Assembly (NCBI RefSeq): GCF_050947335.1 | Contig: NW_027473316.1 | Coordinates: forward strand, 1,736,001-1,800,000 | DNA: 64,000 nt | Direction of reading: 5' to 3' | From: Megachile rotundata | Lineage: Eukaryota; Arthropoda; Insecta; Hymenoptera; Megachilidae | Part shown: one piece after another, positions 1 to 11,013 of the stretch | Position numbering within the stretch: position 1 is the first letter of the stretch | Layout: the number at the start of each line of letters is the position of its first letter | Position numbers and translations under genes: made by a program | The notes under the pieces: model-generated | Told to the model about the DNA's origin: nothing | What the model saw: the letters and a program-made list of their open reading frames with translations, nothing else | The model's database searches: none

Positions 1-826
1 AGATTGTGATTGTGAGATTGTGATTGTATGATTGTGATTGAATGATTGTGATTGTGTGATAGTAATTGTATGATTGTGATTGTATGATTGTGATTGTATG
101 ATTGTGATTGAATGATTGTGATTGTATGATAGTAATTGTATGATTGTGATTGTATGATTGCGATTGTATGATTGTGATTGTATGATTGTGATTGTATGAC
201 TGTGATCGTATGATTGTGATTCTTTGATTGCGATTGTATGGTTGTGATTGTATGATTGTGATTGTATGATTGTGATTGTATGATTGTGATTGCATGATTG
301 TAATTGTATGATTGTGATTGTATGACAGTGATTGTATGATTGTGATTGTATGATTGCGATTGTATGATTATGATTGAATGATTGTGATTGTATGACTGTG
401 ATTGTGTGATCGTGATTGTGAGATTGTGATTGTATGATTTTGATTGTATGATGGTGATTGTATGATCGTGATTGTGAGATTGTGATTGTATGATTGTGAT
501 GGTATGATTGTGATTGTATGATTGTGATTGTATGATTGTGATTGTATGATTGTGATTGTATGATTGCGATTGTATGATTGTGATTGTATGATTGTGATTG
601 TATGATAGTGATTGTATGATAGTGATTGTATGATTGTGATTGTATGATTGTGATTGTATGATTGCGATTGTATGATTATGATTGAATGATTGTGATTGTA
701 TGACTGTGATTGTGTGATTGTGATTGTGAGATTGTGATTGTATGATTGTGATTCTTTCATTGCGATTGTATGATTGTGATTGTATGATTGTGATTGTATG
801 ATTGTGATTGTATGATTGTGATTGTA

Positions 827-910
827 TGATTGTGATCGTATGATTGTGGTTGTATAATTAAGGTTGTATGATTGTTTCTGTATGATTGTGATTGTATGAT
901 TGCGATTGTA
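827..910 (+). repeat. Type A variant block (first of 32 copies)
   Basis: Six successive units form an 84-bp bar code: a unit ending GATCGTA, one with GTGGTTGTA, TAATTAAGGTTGTA, TGATTGTTTCTGTA, a canonical unit, and TGATTGCGATTGTA. I number each block by the first A of AATTAAGG (here 856); the block runs from 29 bp before to 54 bp after. Other type A positions: 1444, 6666, 7142, 8108, 11438, 11690, 15581, 20135, 21395, 24162, 25394, 26150, 30018, 32817, 35519, 36359, 37381, 41333, 44188, 44748, 45980, 47239, 47715, 50361, 51201, 53608, 54210, 55288, 56142, 58466, 62693. Small variants occur, such as GTGTAATT at 21395 and a TACGATT unit before 58466. The TTA in AATTAA places TAA stops on the - strand. 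Confidence 0.93.
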
Positions 911-2114
911 TGATTGTGATTGTATGATTGTGATTGTATGATTGTGGTTGTATGATCGTGATTGCCTGATTGTGATTGTATGATTGTGATTGTATGATTG
1001 TGATTGTATGATTGTGATTGTATGATTGTGATTGTATGATTGTGATTGTATGACGGTGATTGTATGATTGTGATTGTATGATTGTGATTGTATGATTGTG
1101 ATTGTATGATTGTGATTGTATGATTGTGATCGTATGATTGTGGTTGTATAATTAATGTTGTCTGATTGTTTCTGTATGATTGTGATTGTATGATTGCGAT
1201 TGTATGATTGTGATTGTATGATTGTGATTGTAAGATTGTGATTGTATGATTGTGATTGCATGATTGTGATTGTATGATTGTGATTGTATGATTGTGATTG
1301 TATGATTGTGGTTGTATGATTGTGATTGTATGATTGTGATTCTTTCATTGCGATTGTATGATTGTGATTGTATGATTGTGATTGTATGATTGTGATTGTA
1401 TGATTGTGATTGTATGATTGTGATCGTATGATTGTGGTTGTATAATTAAGGTTGTATGATTGTTTCTGTATGATTGTGATTGTATGATTGCGATTGTATG
1501 ATCGTGATTGTGAGATTGTGATTGTGAGATTGTGATTGTATGATTGTGATTGAATGATTGTGATTGTGTGATAGTAATTGTATGATTGTGATTGTATGAT
1601 TGTGATTGTATGATTGTGATTGTATGATTGTGATTGTATGATTGTGATTGTATGATAGTAATTGTATGATTGTGATTGTATGATCGTGATTGTGAGATTG
1701 TGATTGTATGATTGCGATTGTATGATTGTGATTGTATGATTGTGATTGTATGACTGTGATTGTAAGATTGTGATTGTGTGATTGCGATTGTATGATTGTG
1801 ACTGTATAATTGTGATTGTATGATTGTGTTTGTATGATTGTGATTGTATGATTGTGATTGTATGATTGTGATCGTATGATTGTGATCGTATAATTGTGAT
1901 CGTATGATTGTGATCGTATGATTGTGATTGTATGATCGTGATTGTGAGATAGTGATTGTATGATTGCGATTGTATGATTGTGATTGTATGATTGTGATTG
2001 TATGACTGTGATTGTAAGATTGTGATTGTGTGATTGCGATTGTATGATTGTGACTGTATAATTGTGATTGTATGATTGTGTTTGTATGATTGTGATTGTA
2101 TGATTATGATTGTA

Positions 2115-2198
2115 TGATTGTGATCGTATGATTGTGGTTGTATAATTAAGGTTGTATGATTATTTCTGTAGGATTGTGATTGTATGATTGCGGTTGTA
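2115..2198 (+). repeat. Type C variant block (first of 30 copies)
   Basis: Type C differs from A by two linked changes: TGATTATTTCTGTA in place of TGATTGTTTCTGTA, and usually TGATTGCGGTTGTA in place of the GCGATT unit. AATTAAGG positions: 2144, 3137, 4812, 5270, 8626, 12040, 13622, 16519, 17844, 18362, 22249, 23602, 26976, 28315, 28861, 30662, 31180, 37101, 38319, 39700, 40218, 41991, 42509, 46680, 52013, 56842, 57304, 59250, 63407, 63897. The copies at 18362, 28861 and 40218 share GCATAATT, which identifies them as one lineage. The additional GATTATTT gives a second TTA, hence a second - strand stop. Copies at 17844, 23602, 28315, 37101 and 39700 lack the GCGG unit; the copy at 12040 has GCGCTTG instead. 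Confidence 0.92.
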
Positions 2199-2478
2199 TG
2201 ATTGTGATTGTATGATTGAGATTGTATGATTGTGATCGTATGATTGTGAATCTTTGATTGCGATTGTATGATTGTGATTGTATGATTGGGATTGTATGAT
2301 TGTGATTGTATGATTGTGATTGTATGATTGTGATTGTATGATTGTGATTGTATGATTGTGATTGTATGATAGTGATTGTATGATTGTTTCTGTATGATTG
2401 TGATTGTATGATTGCGATTGTATGATTATGATTGTATAATTGTGATTGTATGATTGTGATTGTGTGATTGTGATTGTG

Positions 2479-2491
2479 AGATTTGATTGTA
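2479..2491 (+). repeat. 13-bp unit AGATTTGATTGTA (17 copies)
   Basis: A single-base deletion (G) in an AGATTGTGATTGTA unit. Starts: 2479, 4168, 9073, 10248, 13957, 17200, 19309, 22986, 27713, 29486, 31571, 39084, 40801, 42928, 47043, 52376, 60901. The upstream context is the same nearly everywhere: a TTTCTG unit, a GCGATT unit, usually a GATTATG unit, then TATAATTG and GTGTGATTG. That indicates one founding deletion spread by duplication. With the 10-bp unit it accounts for all length not divisible by 14 that I could test between variant blocks. Confidence 0.95.
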
Positions 2492-3191
2492 TGATCGTGA
2501 TTGTATGATCGTGATTGTGAGATTGTGATTGTATGATTGTGATTGTATGATTGTGATTGAATGATTGTGATTGTATGATAGTAATTGTATGATTGTGATT
2601 GTATGATTGCGATTGTATGATTGTGATTGTATGATTGTGATTGTATGACTGTGATCGTATGATTGTGATTCTTTGATTGCGATTGTATGATTGTGATTGT
2701 ATGATTGTGATTGTATGATTGTGATTGTATGATTGTGATTGCATGATTGTAATTGTATGATTGTGATTGTCTGACTGTGATTGTATGATTGTGATTGTAT
2801 GATTGTGATTGTATGATTGTGACTGTATGATAGTGATTGTATGATTGTTTCTGTATGATTGCGATTGTATGATTATGATTGTATGATTGTGATTCTATGA
2901 TTGTGATTGTTTCATTCTGTTTGTATGATTGTTATTGTATGATTCTGATTGTATGATTGTGATTGTATGATTGTGATTGTATGATTGTGATTGTATGATT
3001 GTGATTGTATGATTGTGATTGTATGATTGTGATTCTTCCATTGCGATTGTATGATTGTGATTGTATGAATGTGATTGTATGATTGTGATTGTATGATTGT
3101 GATTGTATGATTGTGATCGTATGATTGTGGTTGTATAATTAAGGTTGTATGATTATTTCTGTATGATTGTGATTGTATGATTGCGGTTGTA

Positions 3192-3201
3192 TGTGATTGT
3201 G
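3192..3201 (+). repeat. 10-bp truncated unit TGTGATTGTG (10 copies)
   Basis: A unit that has lost four bases, directly after the GCGG unit of a type C block. Starts: 3192, 4867, 5325, 16574, 18417, 22304, 27031, 28916, 38374, 40273. Each lies exactly 55 bp after the AATTAAGG of its block, so all ten descend from one deletion. It is followed by a run of units ending in GAG: three at the first three sites, four at the next six, one at 40273. Ten of the 30 type C blocks carry it, which splits type C into two lineages. Confidence 0.95.
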
Positions 3202-4797
3202 AGATTGTGATTGTGAGATTGTGATTGTGAGATTGTGATTGTATGATTGTGATTGAATGATTGTGGTTGTGTGATAGTAATTGTATGATTGTGATTGCAT
3301 GATTGTGATTGTATGATTGTGATTGTATGATAGTAATTGTATGATTGTGATTGTATGATCGTGATTGTGAGATTGTGATTGTATGATTGCGATTGTATGA
3401 TTGTGATTGTATGATTGTGATTGTATGATTGAGATTGTATGATTGTGATCGTATGATTGTGAATCTTTGATTGCGATTGTATGATTGTGATTGTATGATT
3501 GTGATTGTATGATTGTGATTGTATGATTGTGATTGTATGATTGTGATTGTATGATTGTGATTGTATGATTGTGATTGCATGATTGTAATTGTATGATTGT
3601 GATTGTATGATTGCGATTGTATGATTGTGATTGTATGATTGTGATTGTATGATTGTGACTGTATAATTGTGATTGTATGATTGTGTTTGTATGATTGTGA
3701 TTGTATGATTGAGATTGTATGATTGTGATCGTATGATTGTGAATCTTTGATTGCGATTGTATGATTGTGATTGTATGATTGTGATTGTATGATTGTGATT
3801 GTGAGATTGTGATTGTGTGATTGTGATTGTATGATTGTGATTGTATGATTGTGATTGTATGACTGTGATTGTAAGATTGTGATTGTGTGATTGCGATTGT
3901 ATGATTGTGACTGTATAATTGTGATTGTATGATTGTGTTTGTATGATTGTGATTGTATGATTGTGATTGTATGATTGTGATCGTATGATTGTGATTCTAT
4001 GATTGTGATTGTTTGATTCTGATTGTATGATTGTTATTGTATGATTCTGATTGTATGATTGTGATTGTATGATTGTGATTGTATGATTGTGATTGTATGA
4101 TTGCGATTGTATGATTATGATTGTATAATTGTGATTGTATGATTGTGATTGTGTGATTGTGATTGTGAGATTTGATTGTATGATCGTGATTGTATGATCG
4201 TGATTGTGAGATTGTGATTGTATGATTGTGATTGTATGATTGTGATTGAATGATTGTGATTGTATGATAGTAATTGTATGATTGTGATTGTATGATTGCG
4301 ATTGTATGATTGTGATTGTATGATTGTGATTGTATGACTGTGATCGTATGATTGTGATTCTTTGATTGCGATTGTATGATTGTGATTGTATGATTGTGAT
4401 TGTATGATTGTGATTGTATGATTGTGATTGCATGATTGTAATTGTATGATTGTGATTGTCTGACTGTGATTGTATGATTGTGATTGTATGATTGTGATTG
4501 TATGATTGTGACTGTATGATAGTGATTGTATGATTGTTTCTGTATGATTGCGATTGTATGATTATGATTGTATGATTGTGATTCTATGATTGTGATTGTT
4601 TCATTCTGTTTGTATGATTGTTATTGTATGATTCTGATTGTATGATTGTGATTGTATGATTGTGATTGTATGATTGTGATTGTATGATTGTGATTGTATG
4701 ATTGTGATTCTTCCATTGCGATTGTATGATTGTGATTGTATGAATGTGATTGTATGATTGTGATTGTATGATTGTGATTGTATGATTGTGATCGTAT

Positions 4798-5578
4798 GAT
4801 TGTGGTTGTATAATTAAGGTTGTATGATTATTTCTGTATGATTGTGATTGTATGATTGCGGTTGTATGTGATTGTGAGATTGTGATTGTGAGATTGTGAT
4901 TGTGAGATTGTGATTGTATGATTGTGATTGAATGATTGTGGTTGTGTGATAGTAATTGTATGATTGTGATTGCATGATTGTGATTGTATGATTGTGATTG
5001 TATGATAGTAATTGTATGATTGTGATTGTATGATCGTGATTGTGAGATTGTGATTGTATGATTGCGATTGTATGATTGTGATTGTATGATTGTGATTGTA
5101 TGATTGAGATTGTATGATTGTGATTGTATGATTGTGATTGTATGATTGTGATTGTATGATTGTGATTGCATGATTGTAATTGTATGATTGTGATTGTATG
5201 ACTGTGATTGTATGATTGTGATTGTATGATTGTGATTGTATGATTGTGATTGTATGATTGTGGTTGTATAATTAAGGTTGTATGATTATTTCTGTATGAT
5301 TGTGATTGTATGATTGCGGTTGTATGTGATTGTGAGATTGTGATTGTGAGATTGTGATTGTGAGATTGTGATTGTATGATTGTGATTGAATGATTGTGGT
5401 TGTGTGATAGTAATTGTATGATTGTGATTGCATGATTGTGATTGTATGATTGTGATTGTATGATAGTAATTGTATGATTGTGATTGTATGATCGTGATTG
5501 TGAGATTGTGATTGTATGATTGCGATTGTATGATTGTGATTGTATGATTGTGATTGTATGATTGAGATTGTATGATTG
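4798..5578 (+). repeat. 458-bp partial tandem duplication
   Basis: The type C block at 4812 and its 10-bp unit at 4867 recur at 5270 and 5325, both 458 bp later (32 units plus one 10-bp unit). Copy one spans about 4,798-5,120 and copy two about 5,256-5,578. Copy two continues into the GATCGTATG and GAATCTTTG units that copy one has lost. The second block lacks the usual GATCGTA unit in front, which places the recombination point just before 5,256. Confidence 0.78.
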
Positions 5579-5579
5579 T

Positions 5580-6299
5580 GATCGTATGATTGTGAATCTT
5601 TGATTGCGATTGTATGATTGTGATTGTATGATTGTGATTGTATGATTGTGATTGTATGATTGTGATTGTATGATTGTGATTGTATGATTGTGATTGTATG
5701 ATTGTGATTGCATGATTGTAATTGTATGATTGTGATTGTATGACTGTGATTGTATGATTGTGATTGTATGATTGTGATTGTATGATAGTAATTGTATGAT
5801 TGTGATAGTATGATTGCGATTGTATGATTGTGATTGTATGATTGTGATTGTATGATTGTGACTGTATAATTGTGATTGTATGATTGTGTTTGTATGATTG
5901 TGATTGTATGATTGAGATTGTATGATTGTGATCGTATGATTGTGAATCTTTGATTGCGATTGTATGATTGTGATTGTATGATTGTGATTGTATGATTGTG
6001 ATTGTATGATTGTGATTGTGAGATTGTGATTGTGTGATTGTGATTGTATGATTGTGATTGTATGATTGTGATTGTATGACTGTGATTGTAAGATTGTGAT
6101 TGTGTGATTGCGATTGTATGATTGTGACTGTATAATTGTGATTGTATGATTGTGTTTGTATGATTGTGATTGTATGATTGTGATTGTATGATTGTGATCG
6201 TATGATTGTGATTCTATGATTGTGATTGTTTGATTCTGATTGTATGATTGTTATTGTATGATTCTGATTGTATGATTGTGATTGTATGATTGTGATTGT
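5580..6299 (+). repeat. Mosaic satellite, 5.6-6.3 kb
   Basis: This stretch contains no TAATTAAGG block. It holds a GAATCTTTG unit near 5,600 and again near 5,950, a GTGACTGTATAATTG motif near 5,870 and 6,125, and a TTCTATG to TTATTG module near 6,210-6,260. The same combinations occur near 3,640-4,060, so it is another rearranged copy of that material. Nothing other than satellite is present. Confidence 0.8.
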
Positions 6300-8280
6300 A
6301 TGATTGTGATTGTATGATTGTGATTGTATGATTGTGATTGTATGATTGTGATTCTTTCATTGCGATTGTATGATTGTGATCGTATGATTGTGATTGTATG
6401 ATTGTGATTGTATGATTGTGATTGTATGATATTGATTGTATGATAGTGATTGTATGATTGTGATTGTATGATTGTGATTGTATGATTGCGATTGTATGAT
6501 TATGATTGAATGATTGTGATTGTATGACTGTGATTGTGTGATTGTGATTGTGAGGTTGTGATTGTATGATTGTGATTCTTTCATTGCGATTGTATGATTG
6601 TGATTGTATGATTGTGATTGTATGATTGTGATTGTATGATTGTGATCGTATGATTGTGGTTGTATAATTAAGGTTGTATGATTGTTTCTGTATGATTGTG
6701 ATTGTATGATTGCGATTGTATGATTGTGATTGTATGATTGTGATTGTATGATTGTGGTTGTATGATCGTGATTGCCTGATTGTGATTGTATGATTGTGAT
6801 TGTATGATTGTGATTGTATGATTGTGATTGTATGATTGTGAACGTATGATTGTGGTTGTATAATTAAGGTTGTCTGATTGTTTCTGTATGATTGTGATTG
6901 TATGATTGCGATTGTATGATTGTGATTGTATGATTGTGATTGTATGATTGTGATTGTATGATTGTGATTGCATGATTGTGATTGTATGATTGTGATTGTA
7001 TGATTGTGATTGTATGATTGTGATTGTATGTTTGTGATTCTTTCATTGCGATTGTATGATTGTGATTGTATGATTGTGATTGTATGATTGTGATTGTATG
7101 ATTGTGATTGTATGATTGTGATCGTATGATTGTGGTTGTATAATTAAGGTTGTATGATTGTTTCTGTATGATTGTGATTGTATGATTGCGATTGTATGAT
7201 CGTGATTGTTAGATTGTGATTGTGAGATTGTGATTGTATGATTGTGATTGAATGATTGTGATTGTGTGATAGTAATTGTATGATTGTGATTGTATGATTG
7301 TGATTGTATGATTGTGATTGCATGATAGTAATTGTATGATTGTGATTGTATGATCGTGATTGTGAGATTGTGATTGTATGATTGCGATTGTATGATTGTG
7401 ATTGTATGATTGTGATTGTATGACTGTGATTGTAAGATTGTGATTGTGTGATTGCGATTGTATGATTGTGACTGTATAATTGTGATTGTATGATTGTGTT
7501 TGTATGATTGTGATTGTATGATTGTGATTGTATGATTGTGATCGTATGATTGTGATCGTATAATTGTGATCGTATGATTGTGATTGTATGATTGTGATCG
7601 TATGATTGTGGTTGTATAATTAAGGTTGTCTGATTGTTTCTGTATGATTGTGATTGTATGATTGCGATTGTATGATTGTGATTGTATGATTGTGATTGTA
7701 TGATTGTGATTGTATGATTGTGATTGCATGATTGTGATTGTATGATTGTGATTGTATGATTGTGATTGTATGATTGTGATTGTATGATTGTGATTCTTTC
7801 ATTGCGATTGTATGATTGTGATCGTATAATTGTGATTGTATGATTGTGATTGTATGATTGTGATTGTATGATATTGATTGTATGATAGTGATTGTATGAT
7901 TGTGATTGTGTGATTGTGATTGTATGATTGCGATTGTATGATTATGATTGAATGATTGTGATTGTATGACTGTGATTGTGTGATTGTGATTGTGAGGTTG
8001 TGATTGTATGATTGTGATTCTTTCATTGCGATTGTATGATTGTGATTGTATGATTGTGATTGTATGATTGTGATTGTATGATTGTGATCGTATGATTGTG
8101 GTTGTATAATTAAGGTTGTATGATTGTTTCTGTATGATTGTGATTGTATGATTGCGATTGTATGATTGTGATTGTATGATTGTGATTGTATGATTGTGGT
8201 TGTATGATCGTGATTGCCTGATTGTGATTGTATGATTGTGATTGTATGATTGTGATTGTATGATTGTGATCGTATGATTG
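6300..8280 (+). repeat. Modules X and Y reused in reversed order
   Basis: Module X (about 6,300-6,838) recurs at about 7,742-8,280, offset 1,442 (103 units); the GAGGTTG variants at 6552 and 7994 and type A blocks at 6666 and 8108 confirm it. Module Y (about 6,833-7,060, type B block 6862) recurs at about 7,589-7,816, offset 756 (54 units; type B block 7618). The order along the strand is X-Y-spacer-Y-X, although all copies have the same orientation. The spacer (7,060-7,589) holds a type A block at 7142. Overlapping rounds of unequal exchange can give this order without inversion. Confidence 0.78.
7589..7672 (+). repeat. Type B variant block (representative of 16 copies)
   Basis: This form matches type A except that the third unit ends in TGTC (TAATTAAGGTTGTC). 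The representative has its AATTAAGG at 7618. Other copies: 1150, 6862, 9661, 10836, 15833, 20065, 20429, 21563, 24092, 24442, 26402, 37633, 44468, 47435, 53930. The copy at 1150 reads AATTAATG and the one at 6862 is preceded by GAACGTA. Type B usually sits between two type A blocks or between an A and a C block, for example A-B-A at 856/1150/1444, 6666/6862/7142, 44188/44468/44748, 47239/47435/47715 and 53608/53930/54210. This recurring order marks a duplicated module. Confidence 0.92.
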
Positions 8281-8663
8281 TGATCGTATAATTGTGATCG
8301 TATGATTGTGATCGTATGATTGTGATTGTATGATTGTGATTGTATGATTGTGATTGTATGATTGTGATTGTCTGATTGTGACTGTTTGATTGTGATTGTA
8401 TGATTGTGATTCTATGATTGTGATTGTTTGATTCTGATTGTATGATTGTTATTGTATGATTCTGATTGTATGATTGTGATTGTATGATTGTGATTGTATG
8501 ATTGTGATTGTATGATTGTGATTGTATGATTGTGATTCTTCCATTGCGATTGTATGATTGTGATTGTATGATTGTGATTGTATGATTGTGATTGTATGAT
8601 TGTGATCGTATGATTGTGGTTGTATAATTAAGGTTGTATGATTATTTCTGTATGATTGTGATT

Positions 8664-11013
8664 GTATGATTGCGGTTGTATGATTGTGATTGTATGATTG
8701 AGATTGTATGATTGTGATCGTATGTTTGTGAATCTTTGATTGCGATTGTATGATTGTGATTGTATGATTGTGATTGTAGGATTGTGATTGTATGATTGTG
8801 ATTGTATGATTGTGATTGTATGATTGCGATGGTATGATCGTGATTGTGAGATTGTGATTGTGTGATTGTGATTGTATGATTGTGATTGTATGATTGTGAT
8901 TGTATGACTGTGATTGTAAGATTGTGATTGTGTGATTGTGACTGTATGATTGTGATTGTATGATAGTGATTGTATGATTGTTTCTGTATGATTGTGATTG
9001 TATGATTGCGATTGTATGATTATGATTGTATAATTGTGATTGTATGATTGTGATTGTGTGATTGTGATTGTGAGATTTGATTGTATGATCGTGATTGCAT
9101 GATCGTGATTGTGAGATTGTGATTGTATGATTGTGATTGAATGATTGTGATTGTATGATAGTAATTGTATGATTGTGATTGTATGATTGCGATTGTATGA
9201 TTGTGATTGTATGATTGTGATTGTATGACTGTGATCGTATGATTGTGATTCTTTGATTGCGATTGTATGATTGTGATTGTATGATTGTGATTGTATGATT
9301 GTGATTGTGTGATTGTGATTGTGAGATTGTGATTGTATGATCGTGATTGTATGATCGTGATTGTGAGATTGTGGTTGTATGATTGTGACTGTATGATTGT
9401 GATTGTATGATAGTAATTGTATGATTGTGATAGTATGATTGCGATTGTATGATTGTGATTGTATGATTGTGATTGTATGATTGTGATCGTATGATTGTGA
9501 TTCTTTCATTGCGATTGTATGATTGTGATTGTATGATTGTGATTGTATGATTGTGATTGTATGATTGTGATTGTATGATTGTGATTGTATGATGGTGATT
9601 GTATGATCGTGATTGTATGATTGTGATTGTATGATTGTGATCGTATGATTGTGGTTGTATAATTAAGGTTGTCTGATTGTTTCTGTATGATTGTGATTGT
9701 ATGATTGTGATCGTATGATTGTGATTCTTTGATTGCGATTGTATGATTGTGATTGTATGATTGTGATTGTATGATTGTGATTGTATGATTATGGTTGTAT
9801 GATTGTGATTGTATGACTGTGATTGTGTGATTGTGATTGTATGATTGCGGTTGTATGATTGTGATTGTATGATTGAGATTGTATGATTGTGATCGTATGT
9901 TTGTGAATCTTTGATTGCGATTGTATGATTGTGATTGTATGATTGTGATTGTAGGATTGTGATTGTATGATTGTGATTGTATGATTGTGATTGTATGATT
10001 GCGATGGTATGATCGTGATTGTGAGATTGTGATTGTGTGATTGTGATTGTATGATTGTGATTGTATGATTGTGATTGTATGACTGTGATTGTAAGATTGT
10101 GATTGTGTGATTGTGACTGTATGATTGTGATTGTATGATAGTGATTGTATGATTGTTTCTGTATGATTGTGATTGTATGATTGCGATTGTATGATTATGA
10201 TTGTATAATTGTGATTGTATGATTGTGATTGTGTGATTGTGATTGTGAGATTTGATTGTATGATCGTGATTGCATGATCGTGATTGTGAGATTGTGATTG
10301 TATGATTGTGATTGAATGATTGTGATTGTATGATAGTAATTGTATGATTGTGATTGTATGATTGCGATTGTATGATTGTGATTGTATGATTGTGATTGTA
10401 TGACTGTGATCGTATGATTGTGATTCTTTGATTGCGATTGTATGATTGTGATTGTATGATTGTGATTGTATGATTGTGATTGTGTGATTGTGATTGTGAG
10501 ATTGTGATTGTATGATCGTGATTGTATGATCGTGATTGTGAGATTGTGGTTGTATGATTGTGACTGTATGATTGTGATTGTATGATAGTAATTGTATGAT
10601 TGTGATAGTATGATTGCGATTGTATGATTGTGATTGTATGATTGTGATTGTATGATTGTGATCGTATGATTGTGATTCTTTCATTGCGATTGTATGATTG
10701 TGATTGTATGATTGTGATTGTATGATTGTGATTGTATGATTGTGATTGTATGATTGTGATTGTATGATGGTGATTGTATGATCGTGATTGTATGATTGTG
10801 ATTGTATGATTGTGATCGTATGATTGTGGTTGTATAATTAAGGTTGTCTGATTGTTTCTGTATGATTGTGATTGTATGATTGTGATCGTATGATTGTGAT
10901 TCTTTGATTGCGATTGTATGATTGTGATTGTATGATTGTGATTGTATGATTGTGATTGTATGATTATGGTTGTATGATTGTGATTGTATGACTGTGATTG
11001 TGTGATTGTGATT
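8664..11013 (+). repeat. 1,175-bp tandem duplication, apparently identical copies
   Basis: Copy one is about 8,664-9,838 and copy two about 9,839-11,013. Every rare variant I compared is displaced by exactly 1,175 bp: GCGG 8673/9848, GTAGG 8776/9951, GCGATGG 8826/10001, the 13-bp unit 9073/10248, TTTCATTG 9507/10682, and type B block 9661/10836. No difference was seen by eye. At the right edge, copy one passes from GTGATTG into TATGATTGCGG while copy two continues GTGAGATTGTGG, so the junction is near 9,838. The length is 83 units plus one 13-bp unit. It is either a very recent unequal exchange or an assembly duplication. Confidence 0.9.

Larger units (their letters stand above)
2407..5110 (+). 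repeat. Tandem pair of about 1.69 kb
   Basis: Bases from about 2,407 onward recur from about 4,096. The 13-bp units at 2479 and 4168 and the shared rare TTTCATTCTG motif (C at 2913 and 4602) are 1,689 bp apart. The type C blocks at 3137 and 4812 are 1,675 bp apart, so one 14-bp unit has been lost inside the second copy. Similarity ends near 5,115, where the first copy continues with GATCGTATG and GAATCTTTG (about 3,450-3,470) and the second runs into canonical units. Boundaries are approximate to one or two units. Unequal crossing-over within the array is the simplest origin. Confidence 0.8.

Noticed and set aside
6864..8026. Chains of short - strand frames with four-base overlaps, resembling an operon.
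   Set aside because: The overlaps come from one recurring TTTCATTG variant unit; the encoded peptides are all the same satellite translation.
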